A stretch of DNA of 11,150 bases, from the NCBI GenBank assembly GCA_900318545.1, contig ONLC01000048.1, forward strand, positions 1-11,150. Direction: 5' to 3'. The notes under the pieces were generated by a model. That model did no database searches. It was not told the origin of the DNA and saw only the letters and a list, made by a program, of their open reading frames with translations. The position numbers and the translations under genes were made by a program. Below are positions 1 to 6,687 of the stretch, one piece after another. Positions within the stretch are counted from its first letter, which is position 1; each line of letters begins with the position of its first letter. This DNA is from an uncultured Eubacteriales bacterium (GTDB lineage: Bacteria > Bacillota > Clostridia > Oscillospirales > Ruminococcaceae).

Positions 1-1045
1 CGATTACCCTGTTGAGTGGTGGGAGAACCTGCTTGACCTCGGACACAAGATAGTATCCGACCCTGCTGCCTATGCTCATGCAGCCGACGGCAAAATAATG
101 GGCACTCTTTTCTATGAGCCCTCTACCAGAACACAGATGTCCTTCCAGACCGCTATGCTCAGACTGGGCGGCTCTATCATCGGCTTTGACAACCCAGCCA
201 CATCATCTGTAGCAAAGGGTGAGAACATCAAGGACACCACTAAGATAGTTTCGGGCTATGCCGACATTTTAGTTATGAGACACCCCACAGCAGGCTCCGT
301 AAAAGCGGCAGCTCTGACCGCTGATTGCCCCGTTATCAACGCAGGTGACGGCGGACACCTCCACCCAACTCAGACCCTTACCGACCTTCTGACTCTCAAG
401 GAGGAGAAGGGATCGCTCTCGGGTCTGACAATAGGCTTCTGCGGAGACCTTAAAAACGGCAGAACGGTACACTCTCTTATCAAGGCTATGTCTTGCTTCA
501 AGGGCAACCGCTTTGTGCTTATCTCCACAAAGGAGCTTGCACTGCCCGCGTATATAAAAGACGTGCTCTCAGCCAGCGGTCTTGAATATGAGGAGTGTGC
601 AGACCTTGAAAAGGCGATAGGAAAGCTCGATGTCCTATATATGACCCGTATACAGCAGGAGCGTTTTGCAAGCCGTGAGGAGTACGAGGCTCAGAAGGGC
701 TGCTATATCCTGGATACAAAGAAAATGTCCCTTGCCAAGCCAGACCTTATAGTTCTTCATCCGCTGCCGAGAGTAGACGAGATAGAGATCGCAGTAGATG
801 ATGACAGCAGAGCTATGTACTTTAAGCAGGCAAGCTACGGAATGTACATCAGAATGGCACTTATACTTACCGTCCTTGAGGGTAAGACCGTTACTCAGAT
901 AGTAAAGGGCAAGGCTCACAGAAATACTATCTGTTCAAACCCGAACTGTATCACCCATAAGGAGAAGTACCTTCCGCATTACTTTGTCGGCAGCGGTACA
1001 ACTCTTGTCTGCGAGTACTGCGATGAGAGAACGCTGGTAGACTGA
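1..1045 (+). CDS. pyrB: Aspartate carbamoyltransferase catalytic chain with fused PyrI-like zinc domain (5' end missing)
   Basis: This enzyme joins carbamoyl phosphate to aspartate, the committed step of pyrimidine synthesis in the cytoplasm. The reading frame is open from base 2, so at least 32 residues precede the first internal ATG at 98 and the true start lies outside the window. Counting from that ATG, the family motifs are carbamoyl-phosphate loop EPSTRT (7-12), lysine loop SVAKGEN (37-43), HPTQT (89-93), GDLKNGRTVHS (116-126), YMTRIQQER (181-189) and HPLPRVDE (221-228). All expected catalytic residues appear intact. Residues 272-315 go beyond the usual catalytic chain and carry CX4C...CX2C (Cys279, 284, 305, 308), resembling the zinc domain of the regulatory chain PyrI. 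The PyrI nucleotide-binding domain is absent from this tail. No convincing terminator hairpin follows the stop. The catalytic assignment is secure; the role of the tail is inference. Confidence 0.95.
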   Translation, partial: DYPVEWWENLLDLGHKIVSDPAAYAHAADGKIMGTLFYEPSTRTQMSFQTAMLRLGGSIIGFDNPATSSVAKGENIKDTTKIVSGYADILVMRHPTAGSVKAAALTADCPVINAGDGGHLHPTQTLTDLLTLKEEKGSLSGLTIGFCGDLKNGRTVHSLIKAMSCFKGNRFVLISTKELALPAYIKDVLSASGLEYEECADLEKAIGKLDVLYMTRIQQERFASREEYEAQKGCYILDTKKMSLAKPDLIVLHPLPRVDEIEIAVDDDSRAMYFKQASYGMYIRMALILTVLEGKTVTQIVKGKAHRNTICSNPNCITHKEKYLPHYFVGSGTTLVCEYCDERTLVD

Positions 1046-1088
1046 TAGAGTGCCCCGTTTTTTTCGACCTTTTTCTGTGAATGAAGTC

Positions 1089-1114
1089 TTAAAATAATCA
1101 TAGCATTATTTTAA
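1089..1114. repeat. AT-rich inverted repeat upstream of the amidase promoter
   Basis: TTAAAATAAT and ATTATTTTAA form a perfect 10-bp inverted repeat around the 6-base spacer CATAGC. It ends 5 bases before the -35 box at 1120. It could be a regulator site or a weak hairpin at the 3' end of pyrB. It lacks a GC-rich stem and a following T run, so a terminator role is unlikely. Confidence 0.55.
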
Positions 1115-1119
1115 CACGG

Positions 1120-1148
1120 TTGAAAGCAAAACGCTTTTGTGTTATACT
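1120..1148 (+). promoter_or_regulatory. Vegetative sigma-factor promoter of the amidase gene
   Basis: TTGAAA (1120-1125), a 17-base spacer and TATACT (1143-1148) form a near-consensus promoter, with a TGT extended -10 element just before the -10 box. The spacer holds a small inverted repeat, CAAAA-CGC-TTTTG. The promoter predicts a transcript start near 1155 and therefore supports the amidase start at 1191. Confidence 0.8.
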
Positions 1149-1190
1149 GAACAAGGTCAAAAAAGAGAAATCAAAGCAGGGAAGTTTGTT

Positions 1191-2216
1191 ATGACAGAAG
1201 AAGAGTTTGAAAGGCTGTACGGCCGAAAACCATACAAACGTGTCGTCAGAAGAAAAATCTACTGGGGACGTATCTTTGCTGCCCTGATTATCCTGATACT
1301 TATGATCTATCTGATAATAAAGGGGATAGCAGGCATTGTTTCGCTTTTCAGGGGCGGAAATGACAAGTCCGATAAGCTTACCGACAGCACTGCAAAAATG
1401 GTTCTTGCAGATACAAAGGCAGGCAGCGGAAATGAGGAGGAAAATCCCGAGGTAGTTGAAAAGCCTCTGGAGAAGGTCACAAACGGCGGCTTTACCGTAT
1501 GTATAGACCCCGGTCACGGCGGAAACGACGGCGGCACTACCGATAACTCGGGAATGAGACTTGAAAAGACCGATTGTATAGCAGTATCTGTTCTTGTGCA
1601 GGAAAAGCTCGAGCAGATGGGCGTAAACGTAGTAATGACCCGTGAGGGCGATGAGACTGTAAACCTTGATGAACGCTGCGAGACAGCAAACAGCTCAGGT
1701 GCGGATATGTTGGTGTCGATACACCGCAACAGCTATGACGGTGATATCTCGGGAGTTGAGATCTGGGTCAACAATGCCGAGCCCGAATACGATACAAAGC
1801 TTGCAGAGAATATTCTTTCAGAGCTTGAAGCCGCAGGCATATCGGGAAACAGGGGCGTGAATTACGGATATGTCGGCGACAGCAGCATAAACTACTACAT
1901 CAATACCGATACTGTCATGCCAAGCTGTCTTGTGGAGCTGGGCTTCCTCACAAGTGATGATGACAACGCCCTTTTTGACAGTCAGATAGATGATTATGCA
2001 CAGGCAATAGCAGACGGTATTGTCAAGAGTGCGTTTGATATCGGGCTTATAGATACTAACGGAAACAGAATTATAAGCGGACAGCTTCTTTCGGCTGAGA
2101 AAGCAATAAATGTTTACGGCAGCAATTCTCTCGAGCAGGAAAAAACCACTCCCGAGGAATATGCCCAAAATGCAGAAGGCGAGATTTACAACACTCAGGA
2201 AAACGAGTATTACTGA
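1191..2216 (+). CDS. Membrane-anchored N-acetylmuramoyl-L-alanine amidase (Amidase_3)
   Basis: This is a zinc-dependent cell-wall hydrolase that cuts the bond between N-acetylmuramic acid and the stem peptide. The ATG at 1191 gives 341 residues. It is preferred because an in-frame TTG at 1137 lies within the promoter. A weak AGGGAAG-type ribosome site sits about 11 bases upstream. A basic segment (14-27) is followed by one membrane segment (about 28-53), then a low-complexity acidic linker (55-97). The catalytic domain spans about 99-286. The expected zinc ligands are His109 in DPGHGG, Glu125 in RLEK and His178 in SIHRN, with catalytic Glu249 in VELGF. A polar tail of about 55 residues follows. 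The domain is expected to sit outside the membrane, anchored at its N terminus. There is no SH3 or SPOR-type wall-binding repeat. The gene has its own promoter and terminator. Confidence 0.92.
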   Translation: MTEEEFERLYGRKPYKRVVRRKIYWGRIFAALIILILMIYLIIKGIAGIVSLFRGGNDKSDKLTDSTAKMVLADTKAGSGNEEENPEVVEKPLEKVTNGGFTVCIDPGHGGNDGGTTDNSGMRLEKTDCIAVSVLVQEKLEQMGVNVVMTREGDETVNLDERCETANSSGADMLVSIHRNSYDGDISGVEIWVNNAEPEYDTKLAENILSELEAAGISGNRGVNYGYVGDSSINYYINTDTVMPSCLVELGFLTSDDDNALFDSQIDDYAQAIADGIVKSAFDIGLIDTNGNRIISGQLLSAEKAINVYGSNSLEQEKTTPEEYAQNAEGEIYNTQENEYY

Positions 2217-2223
2217 CTCTTAG

Positions 2224-2258
2224 ACTCCGACGCAGCTCGGTAAGCGTCGGAGTTTTTT
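2224..2258 (+). terminator. Intrinsic terminator after the amidase gene
   Basis: A perfect 10-bp stem, ACTCCGACGC (2224-2233) with GCGTCGGAGT (2244-2253), encloses a 10-base loop and leads into a six-T run (2253-2258). It lies 7 bases after the amidase stop. The ribosome site of the next gene begins only about 24 bases further on. Confidence 0.9.
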
Positions 2259-2295
2259 GGACAGAGCAATTGTCGAAAAATGGAAGGAAGATATG

Positions 2296-4164
2296 ATGTT
2301 TGACAGAAAAAGGGCTAAAGCATCAGCCAAAAAAACAGTTAAGCTGCACTATACGGTGCTTGTTTTCATGTGCCTTATGGCAGGCTTTGTAGGGATAAAG
2401 TATTCGTCTGCATTAAGTATCATATCATCGTTCTCTGAGCAGACCGAGAAAATTGATACCACGGGCGTAGTAAACAAAGCCGCAGGAGTCAGCAAGGGCT
2501 CGGTGCTGGGTGAGCTTATCGGAAACAATATCGACATAATAGTCAACGGCAAGGAAGTGACTCCGAATTTCGATGAAGCAAAGCAGAAATACAAGGACAA
2601 CAAGAAAAAGAGCATGAAGCTCGGCTCGGTAGAGGTAAGCTACTCCGAGGGCGAGTTTGCAAAGATCGCAAATGCGTTCTCTTCGGGATCGTATATATAC
2701 ACGATATATAAAGGCGTACACAGCATCACGGGCTCGGACAGGGCATCGCTTATAATAGTTATAATCGCAAGCGTACTGCTGAACCTGTTTATCACATACT
2801 TTGTATTCAATGTTCTGAGTGCAGTAATGAGCCGTATCTTCCTTGAAGCCCGTATCTATGAAAAGATACCTGTCAAGAACTTTTTCTATCTGATACGAAA
2901 CAGAAAATGGCTCAAAGCAGGCTGGATACTGCTCGTTAAGGAGTTCTATTTTACACTGTGGTCACTGACTGTTATCGGCGGTGTGATAAAGTATTATTCT
3001 TATTTCTTGGTTCCGTATATTGCGGCAGAAAATCCCAACCTTTCCGCAAATGAAGTCATCACTATGTCGAGAAAGCTTATGAAGGGTCATAAGTGGGAGT
3101 GCTTCAAGCTGGAGATCAGCTTTATCGGCTGGAAGCTGCTTGGTGCCATCAGCTTCGGAATAGTTGAGGTGCTTTGGGTGAGCCCTTATGAGGAAGCAAC
3201 TATCGCCGAGTATTATTCAGCTCTCAGGAGCGGTGCCCTCGCAGGTGAAAAGAGAAGCGAGATCTTTATTGACAGATATCTATTTGAGAAGGCTCCCCGT
3301 GATACCCTTGTACGAACATACAGCGACATAGACGATCTAAAAAAAGAAACCGAGGCCTTCACCGACCACTATACAGGCGTAAGAGCCTTCTTTGCGAATG
3401 TGTTCGGTATAGTGCCTATGTATTCAGAGCGTACCGAAGCTATCGACCGCAACGAGATAAACAAGATCAAAGTTTCGCAGTCGGGTGATGAGCTTGAAGG
3501 CAGAGCCTATCCCGAAAGGCTTGCTCCTACCCCTGTTCGCGAGAAAAAGCACGACCGCCTGAGTACTATCTTTTACACAAGAAGCTACTCTGTCGGCTCA
3601 CTTATACTGATGTTCTTCATAGGCTGCTTTATCGGCTGGGCATGGGAGGTCATCTATAAGTACATAGAAATAGGAAAGTTTGTAAACCGAGGCGTTATGC
3701 ACGGTCCGTGGCTGCCGATATACGGCTCGGGAGCGGTAATGATACTGGTAGCGCTTAAAAAGTTCAGGGCAAAGCCTGTTATAGAGTTCTTTACGGCTAT
3801 TGTTCTCTGCGGCTTTGTTGAGTACTATACCGCAGTTATCCTTGAAGCCACTCACAACGGTCAGAAGTGGTGGGATTACAGCGGCTACTTCCTGAATATT
3901 AACGGACGTGTCTGTGCGGAGGGTCTTATGATCTTCGGCATCGGCGGGGTTGCCTTTGTTTACTTTGCAGCCCCGATGATAGACAATCATCTGAGAAAGC
4001 TGAGCGGCAAGCTCACAGCGGCTGTATGTGCAGTGCTGATAGCATTTTTCGCAGCAGATATGATTTACTCACGCATACACCCGAACGTAGGAACCGGCAT
4101 TACAGACTACAATACCTCCTCGGCTGTATCTGAGGAGAGCAGCTCACAAACAACAAGTAAATAA
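2296..4164 (+). CDS. Multi-pass membrane protein, DUF975 region fused to CmpB-like (PF06541) region
   Basis: The biochemical function is unknown. The ATG at 2296 gives 622 residues and has an AAGGA-type site about 7 bases upstream; ATG 2293 is also possible. The in-frame TTG at 2257 lies in the preceding terminator and is rejected. Residues 1-315 resemble DUF975 proteins: a basic N terminus, a membrane segment (18-40), a polar outer region (45-147), further membrane segments (about 150-178 and 208-240), and a conserved stretch around SANEVITMSRKLMKGHKWE (250-268) leading to WVSPY (294-298). A hydrophilic stretch (315-430) links to a second membrane domain (432-565) with FIGWAWEVIY and GKFVNRGVMHGPWLPIYGSG, typical of PF06541 proteins, which are listed as putative ABC-transporter type IV. 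One more membrane segment (573-592) and a Ser/Thr-rich tail follow. No ATPase gene lies next to it. The family calls are from recalled motifs. Confidence 0.8.
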   Translation: MFDRKRAKASAKKTVKLHYTVLVFMCLMAGFVGIKYSSALSIISSFSEQTEKIDTTGVVNKAAGVSKGSVLGELIGNNIDIIVNGKEVTPNFDEAKQKYKDNKKKSMKLGSVEVSYSEGEFAKIANAFSSGSYIYTIYKGVHSITGSDRASLIIVIIASVLLNLFITYFVFNVLSAVMSRIFLEARIYEKIPVKNFFYLIRNRKWLKAGWILLVKEFYFTLWSLTVIGGVIKYYSYFLVPYIAAENPNLSANEVITMSRKLMKGHKWECFKLEISFIGWKLLGAISFGIVEVLWVSPYEEATIAEYYSALRSGALAGEKRSEIFIDRYLFEKAPRDTLVRTYSDIDDLKKETEAFTDHYTGVRAFFANVFGIVPMYSERTEAIDRNEINKIKVSQSGDELEGRAYPERLAPTPVREKKHDRLSTIFYTRSYSVGSLILMFFIGCFIGWAWEVIYKYIEIGKFVNRGVMHGPWLPIYGSGAVMILVALKKFRAKPVIEFFTAIVLCGFVEYYTAVILEATHNGQKWWDYSGYFLNINGRVCAEGLMIFGIGGVAFVYFAAPMIDNHLRKLSGKLTAAVCAVLIAFFAADMIYSRIHPNVGTGITDYNTSSAVSEESSSQTTSK

Positions 4165-4166
4165 CC

Positions 4167-4207
4167 ACACAGACAGATGCTTCAGGCAGTGGCATCTGTC
4201 TGTGTTT
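4167..4207 (+). terminator. Hairpin after the DUF975 gene, probable terminator
   Basis: A perfect 14-bp stem, ACACAGACAGATGC with GCATCTGTCTGTGT, surrounds an 11-base loop just after the stop codon. Only three Ts follow the stem, so termination may be less efficient than at the other hairpins in this window. Confidence 0.7.
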
Positions 4208-4242
4208 ATGTCGGGGCGAAAAAATAAACTATAGTAAACCTA

Positions 4243-4271
4243 TTGACAAACTATGTTTTATATGTTATGAT
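4243..4271 (+). promoter_or_regulatory. Near-consensus promoter of the broken gene and rrf2 unit
   Basis: TTGACA (4243-4248) and TATGAT (4266-4271) are 17 bases apart, and TGT precedes the -10 box. The related heptamers AAACTAT (4226-4232 and 4248-4254) and AAACCTAT (4236-4243) lie at and upstream of the -35 box. They could form an operator for the Rrf2 regulator encoded downstream; this is inference. Confidence 0.8.
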
Positions 4272-4317
4272 ATGTATAAGTGATATGACCCCCTGCGTGT
4301 AGATGGAGCGTGATCTG

Positions 4318-4733
4318 ATGAAACAGGAGCTGCTGAATGAATCCTTATACAATAAATATATAGCCCCTACAAAGAAGCTAAGGAGCAGCAATATCGGTAT
4401 TGAGATAGAGCTGCCTGTGGCTGATCTGTCGGGAAAGGCGGTCGATGAGGAGATCGTTATCTCAGCGGCTGACAGCTTTCGCAGGCATTTTCAGTTTGAG
4501 GTCTCGGGCAGGGACGATAACGGCAATGTGAACTCAATGACAAATGAGCAGACAGGTGATAATCTGTCCTTGCCCGTGAGGGTCTGAAGGAGCATGGCAA
4601 AAACGAGGAGCATTTTCTTGATCCGCTTTTTGAACGTGCCGAGCGGCTTACTAATCCTGCAAGGGTAATGGTCGAGGGGATCGAGAGAGGAGAACCTGCG
4701 GTAAAGTACATAGAAGAATATTCAAAGCTGTGA
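4318..4733 (+). pseudogene. Broken gene, probable glutamate-cysteine ligase family, internally deleted and frameshifted
   Basis: Two ends of one protein appear to remain. The first part, from ATG 4318 with GGAG at 4305-4308, reads as an enzyme N terminus with SSNIGIEIELPVADLSGK (23-40) and RDDNGNV (65-71) and TGDNLS (79-84). The frame then runs through five unrelated residues to a stop at 4585-4587. The second part, from about 4569 in another frame, reads LAREGLKEHGKNEEHFLDPL and continues for 54 codons to a stop at 4733, ending in KYIEEYSKL. These ends recall the GIE(I/E)E start and the helical C terminus of ATP-dependent glutamate-cysteine ligase-like proteins. The middle, including most of the active site, is gone. 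An alternate ATG at 4303 lacks a ribosome site. The family call is moderate; the break is read from the two frames. The strong promoter and the downstream regulator remain intact. Confidence 0.6.
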
Positions 4734-4748
4734 TAGAGGAGGAAAACA

Positions 4749-5186
4749 ATGAAGGTATCTGCAAAGGTGGAATACGGTCTGATAGCATTGGCTGACATAG
4801 CGATCTACTCGGAGAATAATACTATAGTGCCTGCGTCGGACATAGCGGAAAGGGAGGAGATATCGCAGAAGTATCTCGAACAGATACTTGTAAATCTGAA
4901 GCTTGCGGGCTTTATAGTGTCGCACAAGGGCTCGGGCGGAGGCTATGCCCTCTCCCGCAGTGCTGACAGCATCAATATGTGCGAGGTGCTGAGTGCTCTT
5001 GATGATTCGATACTTGCGGATAACTGTCCCGATGACAGCAAGAGCGGCCTCAGACAGCAGGTGTATATCTGCTTCTGGGATAAGATAAACAGCAATCTTC
5101 GTGAATTTGCCGAGGGCGTTACCCTATCAGACTTTATCTCGGAGTGCAGGCACACTGAGGCAAACTGGGATATGTATGTGATATAA
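4749..5186 (+). CDS. Rrf2-family transcriptional regulator
   Basis: This is a DNA-binding repressor or sensor of the family that includes IscR, NsrR and CymR. It has 145 residues, a usual length, and a strong AGAGGAGG site (4735-4742) six bases before the ATG. The N terminus MKVSAKVEYGLIALADIA is typical of the family. The winged helix-turn-helix covers about 1-75, with IAEREEISQKYLEQILVNLK (32-51) as the recognition region and KGSGGGYALSR (60-70) as the wing. Cysteines are at 78, 93, 108 and 133. The close three-cysteine cluster pattern of IscR (92, 98 and 104 there) is absent, so an iron-sulfur cluster cannot be assumed. The gene shares a transcript with the broken gene upstream, starts 15 bases after it, and may control the promoter at 4243. 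A repeat element begins at the base after the stop codon. Confidence 0.92.
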   Translation: MKVSAKVEYGLIALADIAIYSENNTIVPASDIAEREEISQKYLEQILVNLKLAGFIVSHKGSGGGYALSRSADSINMCEVLSALDDSILADNCPDDSKSGLRQQVYICFWDKINSNLREFAEGVTLSDFISECRHTEANWDMYVI

Positions 5187-5380
5187 AGGCAACACCGCAC
5201 AATCACCGGCTAACGCCTTTGCACGTCATAAACTTGCATATTTTCCGTCATATCACACAAAGTCTCCTTGACGTTGCGTAAAGCGAAGTGAACTTCGCTT
5301 GCAAGCCTGCGTCAACTTTATGCAATCTGACGAAAAATCTGACGGCGTTTCTGACACACAATGATTGTGCGGTGTTGCCT
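5187..5380 (-). mobile_element. 194-bp MITE-like palindromic element, copy 1
   Basis: AGGCAACACCGCACAATCA (5187-5205) is repeated exactly, inverted, at 5362-5380, giving perfect 19-bp terminal inverted repeats. The interior is also an imperfect palindrome. At its centre AAGCGAAGT-GA-ACTTCGCTT (5281-5300) is flanked by TTGACG (5268-5273) and CGTCAA (5310-5315). GCTTGCAAGC (5297-5306) and a direct repeat of AATCTGACG (5324 and 5336) lie to the right. No open reading frame is present, so any movement would need a transposase supplied elsewhere. The flanks (ATATAA and AAAAAA) show no unambiguous target duplication beyond AA. A related copy in the opposite orientation starts at 11057. The strand given here is arbitrary and marks that relative orientation. 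Confidence 0.85.
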
Positions 5381-5412
5381 AAAAAAAGCTCTGCATTTTT
5401 TTGCAGAGCTTT
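5381..5412 (-). terminator. Bidirectional intrinsic terminator between convergent genes
   Basis: An 11-bp stem, AAAGCTCTGCA (5385-5395) with TGCAGAGCTTT (5402-5412), has a six-T loop. On the minus strand it is followed by a run of seven Ts, counting the end of the stem, and sits directly after the stop of the binding-protein gene. On the plus strand TTTCTTTTATT follows, so it can also stop transcripts from rrf2. Confidence 0.88.
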
Positions 5413-5415
5413 CTT

Positions 5416-6687
5416 TTATTGTGCCATTGTATAGGTCTGTGAGTAGGTCTCATAAAGCTGTTCGGCAGCCTCGGCGGAGGTCGCTTTGTTAAAGAGCACA
5501 AGATCACAGGCTGAAATGAACTCATTATAAAGGTCGGAATTTTCAACCAGAGAATTCATCGGGCTTATAAGCTCATTTGTCTCCATTACGAGAGAAGCCT
5601 CATACTGCAAGCCGTTGAGCTGCCCGATGTCATCAAGATACCGCCTTGCACTTGCACTGATAGGGATACCCTTTTCAACGCCCTGCAGCTCTGCCCATTC
5701 GTGGCTGTTCAGCATAAAGTCAAGCAGCTCGGCTGCTTCCTTCGGGTGCTCGGTGTTCTTGCTTATTGCGTAGAGGGTAGCAGGCTTTGCATACCAGCCC
5801 TCACCGCTCCTTTCGGGGGAGTTCGCAGTGTAGGGGACGGCAACTATCTCATTTCCTGCGGCTATAGGCTCCTTGAAGTAATTGAGTGCATCGCTTACCC
5901 AGGCCACAAGCCCTGCATAATTGCCGTTATCAATGTTGAACCGCTGAAAGTCCTCGATCTTTGGCATTGCCTTCTCGTTTACAAGGCGGCAGTAGAAATC
6001 TATCATTGTCTGCATATCCCCGACTGTAAATGAAAAGCGGTTCTCGCTGTCAAATATCTTCCTGCCCGACTGCTGCTCAGCGTAAGTGATACAGTAAAGC
6101 CACATAGACTTATCAGAACCGGATATCGGATATATGCCGTCCTTTGAAAGCACCTTTGCAGCATCGAACAGGTCTTCCCATGTAGTCGGAATATCCAGTC
6201 CGTACTTATCGTAGATAGTCTTGTTGATGTAAAGGGTCTCGGCATTCATAGCTATCGGTATTGCGTTGAGGACGCCGTTTCTCCTGCCGTAGTCTAGCAT
6301 CTCATCAGTAAAGTTCGACAGATCTACCGTATCTCCTAGGCTTTCAAGATCGTAGTAGCCGTTTCCGTCAGCAGAGTACTGGCTCAGCCAGCCGACATTT
6401 ATCTGCATTACGTCAGCTTCGGTTCCCGAGATCATCTGCACACGGCTTCTTGCCTCATAGCCTGACCACTCCGAGTAGTTGCACTTTACCTTTATATTTG
6501 GGTGCAGCTGCTCAAAACGCTCGACTGCCTTCAGCGTGTACTCGTTTCTCGAATCGTTTCCCCACCATGAGAGCGTTATAGTTGTCTGCTTGGTCTGCTC
6601 ACGGACAACGGGCTCATCTGCACAGGAGCTCATACAAAGCATCACAGCTGCCGAGGTAAGTGCGGCTGCTATTTTTTTCAGCATCAT
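5416..6687 (-). CDS. Lipoprotein solute-binding protein, sugar ABC-transporter type (COG1653-like)
   Basis: The predicted role is extracellular binding of a sugar or oligosaccharide; the ligand is not evident. It has 423 residues. The signal peptide has basic residues (4-5), a hydrophobic core (6-18) and a lipobox-like MSSC ending at Cys22, followed by acidic residues, so it should be lipid-anchored outside the cell. The mature start TITLSWWGND (36-45), NEYTLKAVERFEQLHPNIKV and the interior AMNAETLYINKTIYDKYGLDIPTTW pattern are typical of UgpB/MalE-type binding proteins. The stop of the upstream GGDEF gene overlaps the start in ATGATG, with GGGAG inside the end of that gene; the ATG at 6684 has the better spacing and 6687 is the longer form. 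No permease or ATPase genes adjoin, so it may work with a distant transporter or as the ligand receptor for its GGDEF neighbour. The family is firm; the signalling role is inference. Confidence 0.9.
   Translation of the reverse strand: MMLKKIAAALTSAAVMLCMSSCADEPVVREQTKQTTITLSWWGNDSRNEYTLKAVERFEQLHPNIKVKCNYSEWSGYEARSRVQMISGTEADVMQINVGWLSQYSADGNGYYDLESLGDTVDLSNFTDEMLDYGRRNGVLNAIPIAMNAETLYINKTIYDKYGLDIPTTWEDLFDAAKVLSKDGIYPISGSDKSMWLYCITYAEQQSGRKIFDSENRFSFTVGDMQTMIDFYCRLVNEKAMPKIEDFQRFNIDNGNYAGLVAWVSDALNYFKEPIAAGNEIVAVPYTANSPERSGEGWYAKPATLYAISKNTEHPKEAAELLDFMLNSHEWAELQGVEKGIPISASARRYLDDIGQLNGLQYEASLVMETNELISPMNSLVENSDLYNEFISACDLVLFNKATSAEAAEQLYETYSQTYTMAQ

Noticed and set aside
635..919. Antisense open frames opposite pyrB and the other long genes
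   Set aside because: They have no ribosome site or recognisable protein features and overlap well-supported genes; they are shadows of codon use.
1046..1088. Terminator for pyrB at the T-rich stretch after the stop
   Set aside because: T runs are present, but no GC-rich complementary arms precede them.
1137..1190. TTG start that would extend the amidase by 18 residues
   Set aside because: It lies in the promoter spacer and before the predicted transcript start; ATG 1191 gives a normal protein.
2257..2295. TTG start that would extend the DUF975 protein by 13 residues
   Set aside because: It sits in the terminator T run with no ribosome site; the AAGGA site fits ATG 2296.
4303..4317. ATG 4303 as the start of the broken gene
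   Set aside because: No ribosome site is present before it, while its own GGAG serves ATG 4318.
5187..5380. CRISPR-like or tandem repeat array
   Set aside because: The repeats are terminal, inverted and internal hairpins, with no regular repeat and spacer series.
5416..6687. Calling the binding protein part of a standard sugar importer
   Set aside because: No permease or ATPase gene of that type is adjacent; the ABC genes at 8420-10986 are on the opposite strand and of the ABC-2 exporter type.
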